From Syngnathus acus (taxonomy: Eukaryota; Chordata; Actinopteri; Syngnathiformes; Syngnathidae), in assembly GCF_901709675.1 (NCBI RefSeq), contig NC_051105.1:7307104-7371103 (forward strand): a stretch of DNA of 64,000 bases, read 5' to 3'. The notes beneath the pieces were generated by a model. That model saw only the letters and a program-made list of their open reading frames with translations, had not been told where the DNA came from and searched no databases. Positions 32,201 through 45,771 of this stretch are shown here, one piece after another. The position numbers and the translations under genes were made by a program. The first letter of the stretch is position 1. Every line of letters begins with the position of its first letter.

Positions 32201-33024
32201 GAAAACCGTAAGTTGTCCATAGGAGTGATTTGTCTTAAATGGTTTGAATTGGAGACAACCACAATTTGAGGAAACAACAAAAGTGCTAGATTGAAACAAA
32301 ACATTTTTTTCAGAGTGCACTAAAAGCTCACTATGAATCCATATCCTGCTCAAATGTGCGTTTCAAATGATCAGTCTGTAAGATTTTGCGTTGATTTTTC
32401 AGACTGCAGTAGCGCCTCAAGGCCACACAGACCTGTGGCTGCCTGGCCTGGGTGAAAATCTGTGAAAGTGACAGTATGTACAAGCCAAGGGGCATGTGAA
32501 ATAATTTACTTTCATGCTGTACTCCTGTCTAACTGTCACTGTCTCTTAATTCCACTCCGCCGCATATTATAATCTTCTAAATAGTTTTTAAGTACGGTGC
32601 TGGGCTTTTTAATATTTTAAAGCTCGCTCCTCTGTGGGGTTTCCTGGTGGCATACTGCGAGTTCGCTGGGGACACTTTCCATTTAGGGCTAGCACACGAT
32701 ATTGACTTGAGAGGTATGTGTGTGTTTGCACGTGCGTGCGTGAGCTGGTTATCTGCACCAATTGTTTGACCTCTGTCTCTTTTTTTAGTCTCTGGCCTTT
32801 GACAAAATCTTCTTGCCTGTTGGGAAGGATGGAGAGAAGTTCCTTTAAGGTCAGATGACATTAAACAATACATACAAGCGCTAGTACATATTGCTGCTGT
32901 CCATGGTACCTTGGATGTCACACTTGTTTTTCCATGGGCATAAAGTTTGTTTGTTTATCAAATTTGCAAAATGGAGTCAGCGACAGCTAATTTATTTCAC
33001 AGAACGTTGACTACTATGGCAGAA
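23253..33024. other. Intergenic, no gene recognised
   Basis: Nearly 10 kb with no supported exon. It includes a short CA run near 23944-23959, a direct duplication of 'gaatacacata' at about 24964-24991, a 12-base G run at 30175-30186 and a GC-richer block at 30540-30860. The last has overlapping open frames on both strands but no recognisable protein. Confidence 0.5.
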
Positions 33025-33427
33025 CTCACAAAAATGATTTTAAAAAAAAAAATCTGAATCAGTAAGTAAAAATGAATTGTCACTGTCCATAATAAGTTGT
33101 CACTTTAATAAGCTGTCAAAACAGAAAAAAAACTAGTTGTCTGCTCACAAAATAGTTTTAGAAAAATGTAAATCAGCTCCTTTTTGTACAAAAGTAAAAC
33201 TGAATTGTCACTGTTAATTATAGACAATATCTATTTTTAATAAGATGGCAAAACAGAAAAAAAAACAAGTTGTCTGCTCACAAACTAGTTTAAAAAAAAA
33301 AATCTAAATAAGCTTATTTTTGTACAAAAGTAAAAATAAATCATCACTGTCAATTATAGACAATATCTATTTTTAATAAGTTGGCAAAACAGAAAAAAAA
33401 AAGTTGTCTACTCACAAAATAGTTTTG
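33025..33427. repeat. Minisatellite, about 133-bp unit, three copies plus
   Basis: Units begin with 'ctcacaaa' at 33025, 33144, 33277 and 33411 (spacings 119, 133 and 134). Each carries 'gtacaaaagtaaaa' or its variant, 'tcactgt', 'aataag.tg.caaaacag' and an A run. Copies 2 and 3 are closest; copy 1 is the most diverged. Confidence 0.85.
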
Positions 33428-36400
33428 CTCTTTTATTGAGTTTCATAGTGCCTGTACTGTGAAGAAAATAAATCACTAGGCACGCAATCAAAACGTGCTC
33501 CCACTGCTTTGCCCATGTTTTGAACTGACAAAGTAACAACAACGACAAAAAAAACTCAATTACCGAATAATAGATGAAAAACACACCAGAGCTGAATGTG
33601 TTTTTTAGGCTGGCACAAAACACCACATAGTGTATTTGCCATAAAACATTCTTGGCGCTGCCAACATCAAACATTTCATCTTAAATGAGTGCACTTGTGG
33701 ATTGGGGAACATTTTGCTCTTGTATTATCATCCTTAACATTCTTAGGTTCACATTTGCTCATGTTGCTTCTACCTCTGTTTTTTCCCCACCTTGCAAGTC
33801 CCCAAGATCTCAATCTCAGACACGGTTGAATTTATCCCTTTACTATTTACATCTCTCTTTCAGTTGTGTGGTCATCTGCGGATTGTTACAAAAACTTAGT
33901 AGGGCGTAATTGGAAAAATAAACAAGTCAAGTATATATAACTGGAAGAATCTACTTAAGTACATTAATAAAGTATGTGTACTTTGTTATTTCTCACCACT
34001 ACCTTATGGCGACTGCAAATGTAATATTTAACAATAGCAGACGTGTGCGCTTTGTCCCCGAGCATCTCTTCACACCCACTCCCTCCCACAGGTGTACTTC
34101 AATGACCTGCTCGGATGGCTTGGAGCGTCTTCTGAAGCTCGGCTTGTGTCCTGCCAGCGACGATGCTTTGGCCGGATTTCAGCTCACGGCAAACACACGG
34201 GTAGCCAATGAAATCACTCAAAACAAACATCAGATGTTAAGAAGAAATACAAAACAAAGTCTTCCAGCGCAGTAGTAGAGTAGGACAATGGAAAAAAAAG
34301 GAGAAACTGTACGCTAGCTCACAGTTGTCCCTTAAATCTGGAGGCATCGCCGCAATTATCATACCGCAGCGTGTATGTCGCAGTGAGATCAAACCACGCG
34401 TTGTAAATTGTTACGCGTGGATATTCCGCTCGCCCCTTTCTCATCTCCACGTCCTTCGGCTGTTCTATTGATTAGTCATGATTGATAGATTACTCCGAGG
34501 AGTAGAAAGGTGATTTAAATATTAAACCAAACCTCGGTTTCTGTTGCTGAAAACTTAAAACCGATTTCCCACTGTTCGCCGTCTTGCCGTGTTGTTGAAT
34601 ATATTCATTGGCGCTGTCTTGACTGCTCTGATAGCAGGTGCATGAAAAAATCAAAAGTGTATAAATGATATATTCTCAAGAAGCAGGCTGTTCTGAATTT
34701 GCCTCCTCTATGGGATGGAATTGGTCTCTATTAGTCTCACGTTGAGAACATTCAGGTTTTGGAGCAGCTAATTGAAAGTAGCAGCATTGAATGTGATGTC
34801 TACATGGTCCTGACAAAACATAATGTACGGGAATAAATCAACGTGATTGCTTATAGTCATGTCGCAACATGGTCACAATTAATGCTAATTTCATTCCATG
34901 ATGAAAAATCAATGTAATCCATATGTAATTGGGATGAACCCAGCATATTGAATAGCAGCACTCGGGTGGCAACTGGAGATGAGTGAATAATTTATAAATA
35001 GTGGCATAGAAGGGGGAACAAAAGTACCTGCAGTACCTTTCCACCCGACATTTGGGGTGGATGACTTTGTCGCTGTTGAGTGCTTTGCAAGACGTCAATT
35101 CTTCTCTCCCCCACTTCCTGTAAGGAGTCCAGTTTTTATACAAGGGCAGTCAGTCCAGTTCTCTTTTTTTTTCTGAAAAATTGTTGCGAGTCATAAAATG
35201 GCACGATGAAAGAACTGTGAGTAGCTTATTGAAGTCGTACCTTCGGGGTTTGGCTCATGGACAACAACAATGCCTTCCATGGTGTTTTTGTTTCCCCCCC
35301 CATATGCACGTTTGAATTAAATTTTTATCACAAGATGTGAAGAGGCTCGCTTCAATTGTTCTCATTACAAAGTTGTGCAGAAAAGTTAATAGTGGAACTT
35401 TTTTGTTGTTGAATAGAAAGGCAAACTTTCACAGTGATTCACTCGAACCAGATTATACATTTAGGGTTCCATTGTACATAAACGCTTGCGCCTACTACAC
35501 AACTGTGATTTAATTTTGGTCATTACGGTGGTACTTGAAAATCAAGTATTTGGAGACTTGGTGTCAAAAAATGAAAAGTACTGCTTTGAGGGACAATGTA
35601 AGAATTAGTGTACTGCACTCCCGCATTTTATTGTAACCTCGTTCCTGACGGTGTGCTTGTTTTTCATTATGAATGTTGTCATTCCGTAAGTGACTTTGGC
35701 TCTGCTACGTATTGTTGTCACTCCTGTAACTGTGTCACATTACACATTCAGACGGAGTACGCCAAATAAACTTGATTGCGTGCAGGGAACAAAATGTCAT
35801 GGCGGCGACATGCATAACACATTTCCGCCTCTTTGGCTTGTCTATTTGCACTTGTCGTTTTGCATATCAAGCCTTGCCGGTGTCCGCCGCTTCTTTTTTA
35901 ACAAGAAACCCAAAACAAAACATGACGGCATTTGTAGATTTGTTAAACACAGTGTTTTTGGCTCCAGATTCAACATACTAATTAGCCCCTAGGAGATTCG
36001 ACTAAGAGTTTGTTGTGTGTCCCCCCCCCCCCCCCCCCCTTTCTGCCCTCCTTTTCCCTTCCTGAGTTTTAATCAGCCTAATTTCTCTCGCCAGCACGCA
36101 GGCACGTTCGGCGGCATATGCGAGAAGCCTCTGTTTGCATAATGTGCTCACGGTCCGCTCCTCGGAGACTGAGCCCTGTTTGTGCATCTATGTGTTTATC
36201 TGTGTGTACGTGCGTTTCAAGTTCATTTGTATGTGTTTGGGGAAAATGGGTGTCGACGCCCCCTTCCCCCCTCACACACACCCGAACCTTCATACTCCCC
36301 TTTAGTCTGCCGCCCTGACTGCATCTCAGCTATGATTGCTCTGATAATTCAACAGGAAAAAAAAAAAAAAAAAACACCTTCTGCCAGACTGTTTCCTCTG

Positions 36401-39015
36401 TTCTCTTATGGAAATGAGATTTTCCATCTCACTTCATCTTCAGTACTTAAAAAGCTCTTTGCAGCGAATTGGACTGTCTAGTGTGTTAACACATTTCCTC
36501 CCGTAGAGGGGCTTTGTTGTTTGACACAGCTTGGTCGAATTTAAGCTCGTCCGCCTTCATCCAGAAATTAGATTTTCCGCAGATTGTGTGAAATGTGTAC
36601 TGTTCTATTAGGCCTGTGTTTATTGCTCCCTAAATCAAAGTTAGTGTTTGTTGTTTTGACGGCCGCATATCCTTTTTAATCCTCGCAGTCACATCTTATC
36701 ATCCGCGCCATTCACTCACACATGCTAGCGCATTATGTTTTGCAGCCTTCATAGTAATGCCCTTGTATTTATCGTTCCCCTTTTCAAATTGTAATTTAAA
36801 GTGCCTCAATGGCGGAGGATGGCAGAGAAAAAAAAGGAAGAAAAAAAATCACAAAAGTGAGCCATAAAAGTTAGAACGCAGAAATAAAACATAGGCTAAT
36901 AGAAATGGGCCCGAGGCAATCTTCCATTCGGGATAGTGACTGATTGGATTCCTCAAATGGTTTACATGCGAGTACGCTGCCTTTAAATCAACTTGCAGCC
37001 TTTGCCAGTCCCCTCATCTAAAAGATTTACAGCAGGGTGTATTGGTAAGCTTGTGCATTCCTGTGCCTCTTTACTAATATTTGTTGAGTTTAACACGCCA
37101 AACCTCAACAGACTTGCAGTGTAGCATGCAACACAGCACGTTATTTACAGTGTAAGTAAAAATTACTGGAAAAAAAGGAGTGCCATAAATCAGTCAAAAA
37201 ATGCTTTCAAAAACCAGTAAAGTTATGCCCGGAACCTTCAGATGCCCCAAAGCATACATGAGCAAACAAATAGTTTCACCTGAAAAAAAGACCCATTTTA
37301 GACGACCTAAAAGCAGGTCTAAATTTTGGCGCAGGTGGTCAAATTTGATGGATTTGATTGAGGCGCGGGCAGGCAGATGCCGAGCCCCACTGATGTGTGC
37401 ATATTTACTTTCGGGTCACGGTCGAAGCATCAATGAGTTACTAAGGTAGCAATTAAAAGATAAATGAGATTCGCCCTGTGCGTGAGTCTCTGGGCATGAG
37501 ATGTGAGTGACAGCAGCTCCTGTGTGAGTGTGCTTTCTGTGTTGAACTTATCATCCATTTGTGAAATATTATTGTTATGGAGAACTGTTCTTTACTGAAA
37601 ATTGTAATAAAGAGCTCACTTTAGCTCTGTTCTGAAGAGGTTGTTGAGACAAGCAGGGAGTAGGCAATGTTTTCTGACTAACACTTTAACTCCCGTCTCA
37701 CTGGTACAAATGTTGAACGTATAATTTTACAGATGGAATATGCATGAGAATAGCATTAGCTTATGAGCCACATGCTGTTTCTCCACAGCTAACGACAAAT
37801 AATGGATTATCCGATTGCATGTTGGTAACCTGTTAGGATGAATTTCTCTTACAGTAAATGAATTGGGTCATGTAGAGTGCAGACTTCTTTAACCAGCTCA
37901 TTTTAAAGAGTGCATTTTTTTTTCTGTTCCGTGTATCAATAATCCTGATAGTTTTTTTATGTTCAAATCCCCTGCACCTGCTCTGATACTGCCAGAAATC
38001 TTTACACAAACTAATTAAAAGCAACATTAACTGAGTAGCCCTGAGTATGTTAGTTTGATTGTTGTGCTGTAATGGGAAGCAACTGATAGCATCTCAGCAA
38101 ACAGATGTCATTGGCTCACCACATGAATATGGATTTTTAAAAAATCAATTAAGCTAATCTGCCATTTAAAACAAACAAAGCAGACGCGCAGCATTGCCGC
38201 AGTGCCAGAAAAGAGAATTTCTTAATCACGGATAATTAATAACTAGGGCGCCATAAAACTTTCTTTATTTATTTTGCTACGGAAATCCTTTCAAATTCAC
38301 GTCAACGTTATTCTTTTACTGTGACCCTGTTCTGTAACAGCACAGGGCTGATTTTCCTTTCATTAAAATGAAACTATTCTATTCATAGAGACCCTTTTAG
38401 CAGCGTTCATAATGGAGCTGGCATCTGATTAACCTCATCGCATGCTGCTACAATGGCGGCCTACCCTGAGACTCGCCGTCTAATGGAGTCCACTATCACA
38501 AAGCACACTCAAAAAACATTTTGCGCACCGCAGGACTCGACGACCAGATTTGAATCCCTTAACCCAAGCGCCACCCCGAGCCCCTTCTCCACCCCCTCTC
38601 CCCCTACACTCGACACGCTGAAGGAAACAAAGCAGCCTCCCAGCGAACATCCCCCACCCACCCGACATGAATCTATCTCCAAGCTCCATCATGAACTAGC
38701 GCACGCACCCCGGGCGCCCTCTTCGGCGTGTCGTTTTGCAACTTTTTACTCCTAATTGGATATGCTTGTGCGTTAAGTTACCACAATAAGACAGCATCTC
38801 CTTAAAACGGAATCGGAATTATCTATGAATGTGTGCTCATTAGGGGGCCGTTCAAACAACCCTGTTTTCGTCTGTTTACTGTTTTTATCTGTTTACTGTT
38901 AAAAACAGTGCAATGTAAATGGCCGCCTATTAACATTTGAATGCTGGAAATGGAAATCTGTGAAAGTAACAACGCTGAATCAGAATGTTGTTGAATGGTA
39001 CGTGTGCAACATTTC
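33428..39015. other. Intergenic, no gene recognised
   Basis: No exon is supported. There is a C19 run at 36021-36039 and A runs at 36357-36374. A CT-rich, GC-higher block lies at 38520-38720. Nothing here has a protein-like pattern. Confidence 0.5.
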
Positions 39016-39127
39016 TCCATCCATCCATCCATCCATCCATCCATCCATCCATCCATCCATCCATCCATCCATCCATCCATCCATCCATCCATCCATCCAT
39101 CCATCCATCCATCCATCCATCCATCCA
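39016..39127. repeat. (TCCA)n microsatellite, 112 bp
   Basis: Uninterrupted tetranucleotide array of about 28 units; frames through it give only IHPS or MDGW repeats. Confidence 0.98.
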
Positions 39128-42100
39128 AACCCGAATGCAATAACTTTGTTTTATTAAAACACGTCGCCAGCCTTGGATAATAAGCGTAATGCCTTGAGCA
39201 GATGAAAGTATTTCACTCAACCATGTCAGATTGATGGGTAACACAATGAGCCATTGAGCTACAGTGTGAGATGTGCTGATTTCAATGTCAAACATCCACT
39301 TTTTGATGACATTGTGAGCGCTTGAACATAATTTCTTCTTGGCTTTGAGGAACATAAAGAGTAGAAGTTTAGATTGTGGGTGTCCAAATTAAATAGCATT
39401 ATATGTGCGCATATGTCCTTGTTCGGCTTAAGAACATTTGAAAACATTAAATGACCAACATTCAGGGATGGCTGTGAATAGATAGATTTACGTTACAGGT
39501 GCTAAACCTGTCTAGTAAAAGTCCTTTGTGGTGTGATTTTTATGAAATACTTTGCTGTAAAGCATTTTATAGGTATATAGCTCCTTGGGGGGAAAAACTG
39601 AAAGGTGGCGGTTATTACCGGACAACGACGATAAGGTAGTTTTTATTTATTTAATATACTTTATTGATTCTCTTTATACCTTGTTATATTCTGCTCCACA
39701 AACAAGGAACAGTTAAGGGGGGGGGGGGGACGTCAACCGTGTAGCAGATTGGGTGTTCGGTACCTTGCTCACTTTTTTATTAAATCTGTCATCCTATCTC
39801 TAAAGCCACCCTATTTGGACATTATGCTTTAAACTTGTCAACTTTACTGACACTTACTTTACGCAATTTACGCCAATTGGTTTGCATTGGTCGCCAAGGT
39901 GAAACATCTTTTGTAGTCTGAAGGACCATCAAGCTGGAATGTAAAATCATTTTGCTGTCCTACAAATTGTCATGACTCAGACAGATCCTCACTTTCTGTC
40001 TGTGCTCTGAGCCAAATGAGGAAAAGTGTCTGGCTCTCTCTCTCTCTCTCCCCCACCTCAATGTTGCCATCTTCTGGCCTAACAGGATTAGACAACATGC
40101 TCGCACAGGCCTTTCATGCACAGCTCGAAGCCAAATGAGCAGCAATTGCGCTCCTCGCTTGGCCTCGGCATCCTCTTTCGGCAGCCAGCCCGCTTTGGAC
40201 CGCTTTGACCGGGCAGAATGTCTCCCAGTGAGGGGAGCCAGTCCTCTCATTTTTATTTATTTCATTTTGTAGTCGGCGCCTTTTTTGGGCCATGCCAATG
40301 GGGAAGGAAGCGTGCTCAGCCATCAGATAACGGCTGAGGGGAAATTGCTTCAACGACAGTGACATTCTGGAATGGCAATATGAAGATGTGAAATATATTC
40401 AAAGTAGAGTAGGAGAGCAGCCTGGTGCTTGAAAAGGCACAAATTAACGGTGACATGTACACACACACATATGCACTAGGACATTTTTATGAATGCGTAC
40501 ACACACAGATTCATGCGCAAAAGAGTCCATACTGCATCTTCCCTGCTTTGAATAATATAACTGTCCGAGTGAGAATGCAATTATTGCCATTCCGGAGTAG
40601 AGGGCAAAGCCTCACCTGATATAATAACTGCCGGCACGGTGAACTAAAGTGTGCATGGTGTAGGCACTCACACCCGAGCTGCAGCCACCCAGGGCATCTT
40701 TGATATTCGCAGGCACCCACAGTTCAGCATTGACTTGGAGAACGAAAATCAAAGTGAAAGTTGGTTAGGGATCTGTCAAGTCAAATATGTGCATGCAATC
40801 ATCACACGGACCGAATCTCAGTGGAGAGGTTAATGCACGGGGCCAGCTGATCTTTTGGGGCCCTCACTCATGCACGCCGGAGGCAGGGAAATTCAATATG
40901 AGGCATGAAATGGGAAGTAGTCATCCTAATTGTATTGAAAGGCAAGCTGGAGCGGGAGGAAGTACAAAGCAGGGGAGACGGATGCAATCATTTAAGTGCA
41001 CTGTCTTTCCAATTTGGGCTCTAAATTTGCTTGTTTACATCTGCTCGGGCTTAACGTAAACCGGAGATGCTGTGCAATTGTGAAATGCATTTTGGAAGGG
41101 GGGGCAGCACTGTGTGTCAATTGACATGACAAAGCTTCAACCTGTAGATGGCACTCTCATCCCTGCTTTTGATCCCCAAACCTCCAGGCGGTAACTCCAC
41201 ATTTAGAATAAACACGCTCTCACTTACTAAACCTGTCGGAATAATTTTGTCGTTTGCCCCTCTGAAGCGTACATTTAGCTCGGGTGAACGTATTCTTCAT
41301 TTGCGGTCAAAGCTTGTTCAGGAATGTGTAAACATGAGTGAGTGCGGCAAGCAAGTGTTGTTCCCGGGCTGCCAGCGTTATTTGCACAGTGGGGATTGTT
41401 GCTGGGAGTGGAAAGTGAGGAGAGGAACCTGAGCCAAACGTGATTTGTCTGTGAATACTAATGCCGTTTTTCATCCGCCTCAGCCTTTGTGAGAGTCAAA
41501 CAACAAAATAGGTCTTCCTAAATGTCTTAATAGACCAGCGCCTGTGCCGGAATCATATTAGGAAGGCTAAGAAACATGTTTACACGCCATCCATATTAAT
41601 GTTCTGGATTTGTTAAAACATGTGCATGGGGTCCACGGAGATCTAATTACACGGGAAGCCTGTATTATTCATGCTTGGTCCTAATAGACTAATTAATTTA
41701 TCATTCAAAAAACATTATGGTTATTCGTACGTATGTCACGCAATTATTTGCATAGCTGATCAATGCTACACAAATATATCTTATAAAAGTATACACGGCA
41801 TTAACTGAGCGAAAATGATTCGGTTTTTTTGTGCTTTTCGAAAGAAAAAGCTGTAATACGCATGCCAGGCCAGTAGTTGGCGATGTCACTTTGTAAGGAA
41901 ACAATACAGTGAATCCCCAATATTTGTGAGGACAGCAAAAATAGTTCAATAATTAACCCACCCCATCAAATGAATTGCATATGAATGCCACAATATGGCA
42001 GAAAAATATTTTTTAAAATGGAGGATCATAAAACATCAACGTCTTGCTTCGAGCATGGAAAGGACACAGTCTCAAACCCAGATTGACCTTCACCTGAAAA

Positions 42101-42296
42101 GTGATGATTTTGGAAGTACGAGGATTCTGCCTGACACCAGCATTTATTGTTTAATAGTTCAATTGTTCTTTGCACTAGACCTGTGCAAGCAGCCCTGTAT
42201 TTTGAGTTTCCCAACTAGGCAAAACATCTGATACATTTTCAAGATGATGAGTAAATATTCTGTCTTGTCAATAAAATGCTAAACGCACATTACAAC
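39128..42296. other. Intergenic, no gene recognised
   Basis: No exon is supported. A 13-base G run lies at 39717-39729 and a TC run near 40033-40051. The sequence at 40650-41690 is complex and rich in TAAT cores, a possible place for regulatory elements, but no site can be assigned. Confidence 0.5.
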
Positions 42297-42866
42297 TAGT
42301 GTTGGCTCGTGAGTGAACGATCCGTTCAAAAAGAACAAATCTTTTCAGTGAACGAGAGTGATTCGTTCTTTTTTTCCTTTCATATAACTTCAACCAGTAG
42401 GTGTCAGTAATGCACATTGAAGCTGGTGCCACCTCGCCGTAAAACAAAACGAAGAAGAAAATGACGTAACCTCCCGTTCACGAACGAGTCGTAAATTGCA
42501 TTTCCCGTTCACCAACGTGAGGGAACGAATCCTGGCTTTCCCGTTCGCGAACGAGTCAATGAGTGAACTGCCTTCCTGTGCATCAATATGTTGAATATGT
42601 TGCGTCTCCTGGCGTGAACTATGTAAGTCAGAATGTAGATTTACGATTTACTTATAGTGGTTTTAAATAAAGTGTATGCATATATATGCCTAAATAATGT
42701 TATCCAATATATCGACTGCAGTTTCACATTAGATTGCTGGTTTGAGATGTACTTTTATTATTATTATTTTAATAAACATTTATGTTATAACTTGTCTGAT
42801 GTTTTATTCCTTGTTTTTATATTCGCCAATTAAAACATAAAAATCAGACATTTGGTTAACTGCTTT
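42297..42866 (+). repeat. Left terminal inverted repeat of the foldback element
   Basis: About 570 bp, rich in repeated GAACGA/TCGTTC motifs in its outer half and AT-rich in its inner half. It pairs with 46204-47047. Shared landmarks include 'ggtgccacctcgccgtaaaa', 'cccgttcgcgaacgagtcaa', 'ggcgtgaactatgtaag' and 'tattcgccaattaaaacat'. Confidence 0.85.
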
Positions 42867-43060
42867 ATATGACAATATGTATGTGTTTTACGTTGTTATA
42901 TGAGTTGGTGTCCCCCAAAATAACAAATGTCGGCATAACGGATTTTTTTTTCAACCTTTTATTCAAACACAAACACATTCGGTATAATAACACCATCAAC
43001 TACAAGCCAACAAATACAAAATTAAAACATCAATGTCGGAATATGGTGAGTTTCTAACGA

Positions 43061-43133
43061 GGGTACCATAGTCTAGTGGTTAGTGCTCTGGACTCTCACC
43101 CCATCGACTTGAGTTCAAATCCTGGTAGGGTCA
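43061..43133 (+). pseudogene. tRNA-like pseudogene (Glu-like)
   Basis: It has an A box (TAGTCTAGTGGTTAGTGC), a Glu-type anticodon loop CTCTCAC (anticodon CTC) and a B box (GAGTTCAAATCC) at normal spacing over 73 bases, followed by a short T run. Several stem positions do not pair, including in the acceptor and T stems, so it is probably a decayed tRNA or a tRNA-derived repeat. Confidence 0.5.
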
Positions 43134-43185
43134 AAAAATATTTTATCATGGGAAAATTTGCAACACCGGATTAGGTTTAGGGCTT

Positions 43186-43505
43186 CACTTTCAGTTAAGA
43201 TTTGACTATGATTTTTCCCTAATAAAGTGGCCTGTTATTAGGAACACCTGAAAATGATGGTGGACCTAATGGAGTGTCCGAGTGACGTCACAGATCAAAC
43301 AGGCAATCAGAAAGTGGGGGTGAGGGCGGGTGTGGCACTTTTCACTTTCAGTTAAGCTTTGGCTATGATTTTTCCCTAATGAACTGGCCTGTTATTAGGT
43401 ACACGTGAAAATGGCGGTGTACCTAATGGAGTGTCCAAGTGACATCACAGATCAAACAGCCAATCAGAAAGTGGGGGTGAGGGCGGGTGTGGCACTTTTC
43501 ACTTA
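43186..43505. repeat. 157-bp tandem duplication inside the foldback element
   Basis: Two copies start with 'cactttcagttaag' at 43186 and 43343. Each carries 'atgatttttccctaat', 'tggcctgttattagg', 'cacagatcaaac' and 'cagaaagtgggggtgagggc'. They are in reverse orientation to the same sequences in the 356-bp units that follow. Confidence 0.8.
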
Positions 43506-45771
43506 AACCAGGGGTGCCGACCTCCAGTCCTCGAAGGGCTGCGTTCCAACATGTTTTCCAAGTGACCCTCGTTAAGCGCACCTGCGTGAAAACTTTTAGC
43601 TCCTTTCACGTTCTGCAGGAGCTAAAACTTTTCACGCAGGTGCGCTTAACGAGGGAATCACACAGACACTCCATTAGGTACACCGCCATTTTCAAGTGTA
43701 CCTAATAACAGGCCACTTTATTAGGGAAATATCATGGTCAAAGGTCACAGGTGTCAAGCTCTAGTCCTTGGGGCCGCATTCCAACATGTTGTCCAAGATT
43801 CCCTCGTCAAGTGCACCTGCGTGAAAAGTTTGAGCTCCTGCAGAACGTGAAAATGAACAAAACTTTTCACGCAGGTGTGTTTAACGAGGGTAACTTGGAA
43901 AGGATATTGGAACGCGGCCCCTCGAGGACTGGAGGTCGACACCCCTGGTTTAAGTGAAAAGTACCACACCCGCCCTCACCCCCACTTTCTGATTGGCTGT
44001 TTGACCTGTGACGTCACTCGGACACTCTATTAGGTACACCACCATTTTCAAGTGTACCTAATGACAGGCCACTTTATTAGGGCAATATCATGGGCAAAGG
44101 TCACAGGTGTCAAGCTCTAGTCCTCGGGGACGCGTTCCAATATGTTTTCCAAGTTACCCTCGTTAAGTGCACCTGCGTGAAAAGTTTTAGCTCCTGCAGA
44201 ACGTGAAAATGAACAAAACTTTTCACGCAGGTGTGTTTAACGAGGGTAACTTGGAAATCATATTGGAACGCGGCCCCTCGAGGACTGGAGGTCGACACCC
44301 CTGGTTTAAGTGAAAAGTACCACACCCGCCCTCACCCCCACTTTCTGATTGGCTGTTTGACCTGTGACGTCACTCGGACACTCTATTAGGTACACCACCA
44401 TTTTCAAGTGTACCTAATGACAGGCCACTTTATTAGGGCAATATCATGGGCAAAGGTCACAGGTGTCAAGCTCTAGTCCTCGGGGACGCGTTCCAATATG
44501 TTTTCCAAGTTACCCTCGTTAAGTGCACCTGCGTGAAAAGTTTTAGCTCCTGCAGAACGTGAAAATGAACAAAACTTTTCACGCAGGTGTGTTTAACGAG
44601 GGTAACTTGGAAATCATATTGGAACGCGGCCCCTCGAGGACTGGAGGTCGACACTCCTGGTTTAAGTGAAAAGTACCACACCCGCCCTCACCCCCACTTT
44701 CTGATTGGCTGTTTGACCTGTGACATCACTCGGACACTCTATTAGGTACACCACCATTTTCAAGTGTACCTAATAACAGGCCACTTTATTAGGGCAATAT
44801 CATGGGCAAAGGTCACAGGTGTCAAGCTCTAGTCCTCGAGGACGCGTTCCAATATGTTTTCAAAGTTACCCTCGTTAAGTGCACCTGCGTGAAAAGTTTT
44901 AGCTCCTGCAGAACGTGAAAATGAACAAAACTTTTCACGCAGGTGTGTTTAACGAGGGTAACTTGGAAAGCATATTGGAACGCGGCCCCTCGAGGACTGG
45001 AGGTCGACACCCCTGGTTTAAGTGAAAAGTACCACACCCGCCCTCACCCCCACTTTCTGATTGGCTGTTTGACCTGTGACGTCACTCGGACACTCTATTA
45101 GGTACACCACCATTTTCAAGTGTACCTAATAACAGGCCACTTTATTAGGGCAATATCATGGGCAAAGGTCACAGGTGTCAAGCTCTAGTCCTCGGGGCCG
45201 CGTTCCAATATGTTTTCCAAGTTACCCTCGTTACGTGCACCTGCGTGAAAAGTTTTAGCTCCTGCAGAACGTGAAAATGAACAAAACTTTTCACGCAGGT
45301 GTGTTTAACGAGGGTAACTTGGAAATCATATTGGAACGCGGCCCCTCGAGGACTGGAGGTCGACACCCCTGGTTTAAGTGAAAAGTACCACACCCGCCCT
45401 CACCCCCACTTTCTGATTGGCTGTTTGACCTGTGACATCACTCGGACACTCTATTAGGTACACCACCATTTTCAAGTGTACCTAATAACAGGCCACTTTA
45501 TTAGGGCAATATCATGGGCAAAGGTCACAGGTGTCAAGCTCTAGTCCTCGGGGACGCGTTCCAATATGTTTTCAAAGTTACCCTCGTTAAGTGCACCTGC
45601 GTGAAAAGTTTTAGCTCCTGCAGAACGTGAAAATGAACAAAACTTTTCACGCAGGTGTGTTTAACGAGGGTAACTTGGAAAACATATTGGAACGCGGCCC
45701 CGAGGACTAGAGCTTGACACCTGTGACCTTTGCCCATGATATTGCCCTAATAAAGTGGCCTGTTATTAGGT
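43487..45771. repeat. Palindromic satellite, 356-bp units
   Basis: The marker 'ggtcacaggtgtcaagctct' recurs at 43743, 44099, 44455, 44811, 45167 and 45523, an exact 356-bp period. In each unit 'gttccaatatg' through 'gtgaaaagtttt' is followed after a spacer of about 26 bases by its reverse complement, giving hairpin arms of about 55 bp (example 44134-44269). A diverged unit precedes the array at 43497-43742. Repeated open frames starting MWYFSLKPGVSTSS are by-products of the repeat. Confidence 0.9.
45477..45771. repeat. Terminal long palindrome of the satellite array
   Basis: The last unit extends its symmetry outward: 'gtacctaataacaggccact' on the left is answered by the reverse complement ending 'ggcctgttattaggtac'. 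Arms are about 130 bp around a short centre near 45624, with few mismatches. Confidence 0.85.

Noticed and set aside
43754-45737. Six regularly spaced 67-71 codon frames beginning MWYFSLKPG or similar
   Set aside because: They recur with the 356-bp satellite unit and cross a hairpin; not a gene family.
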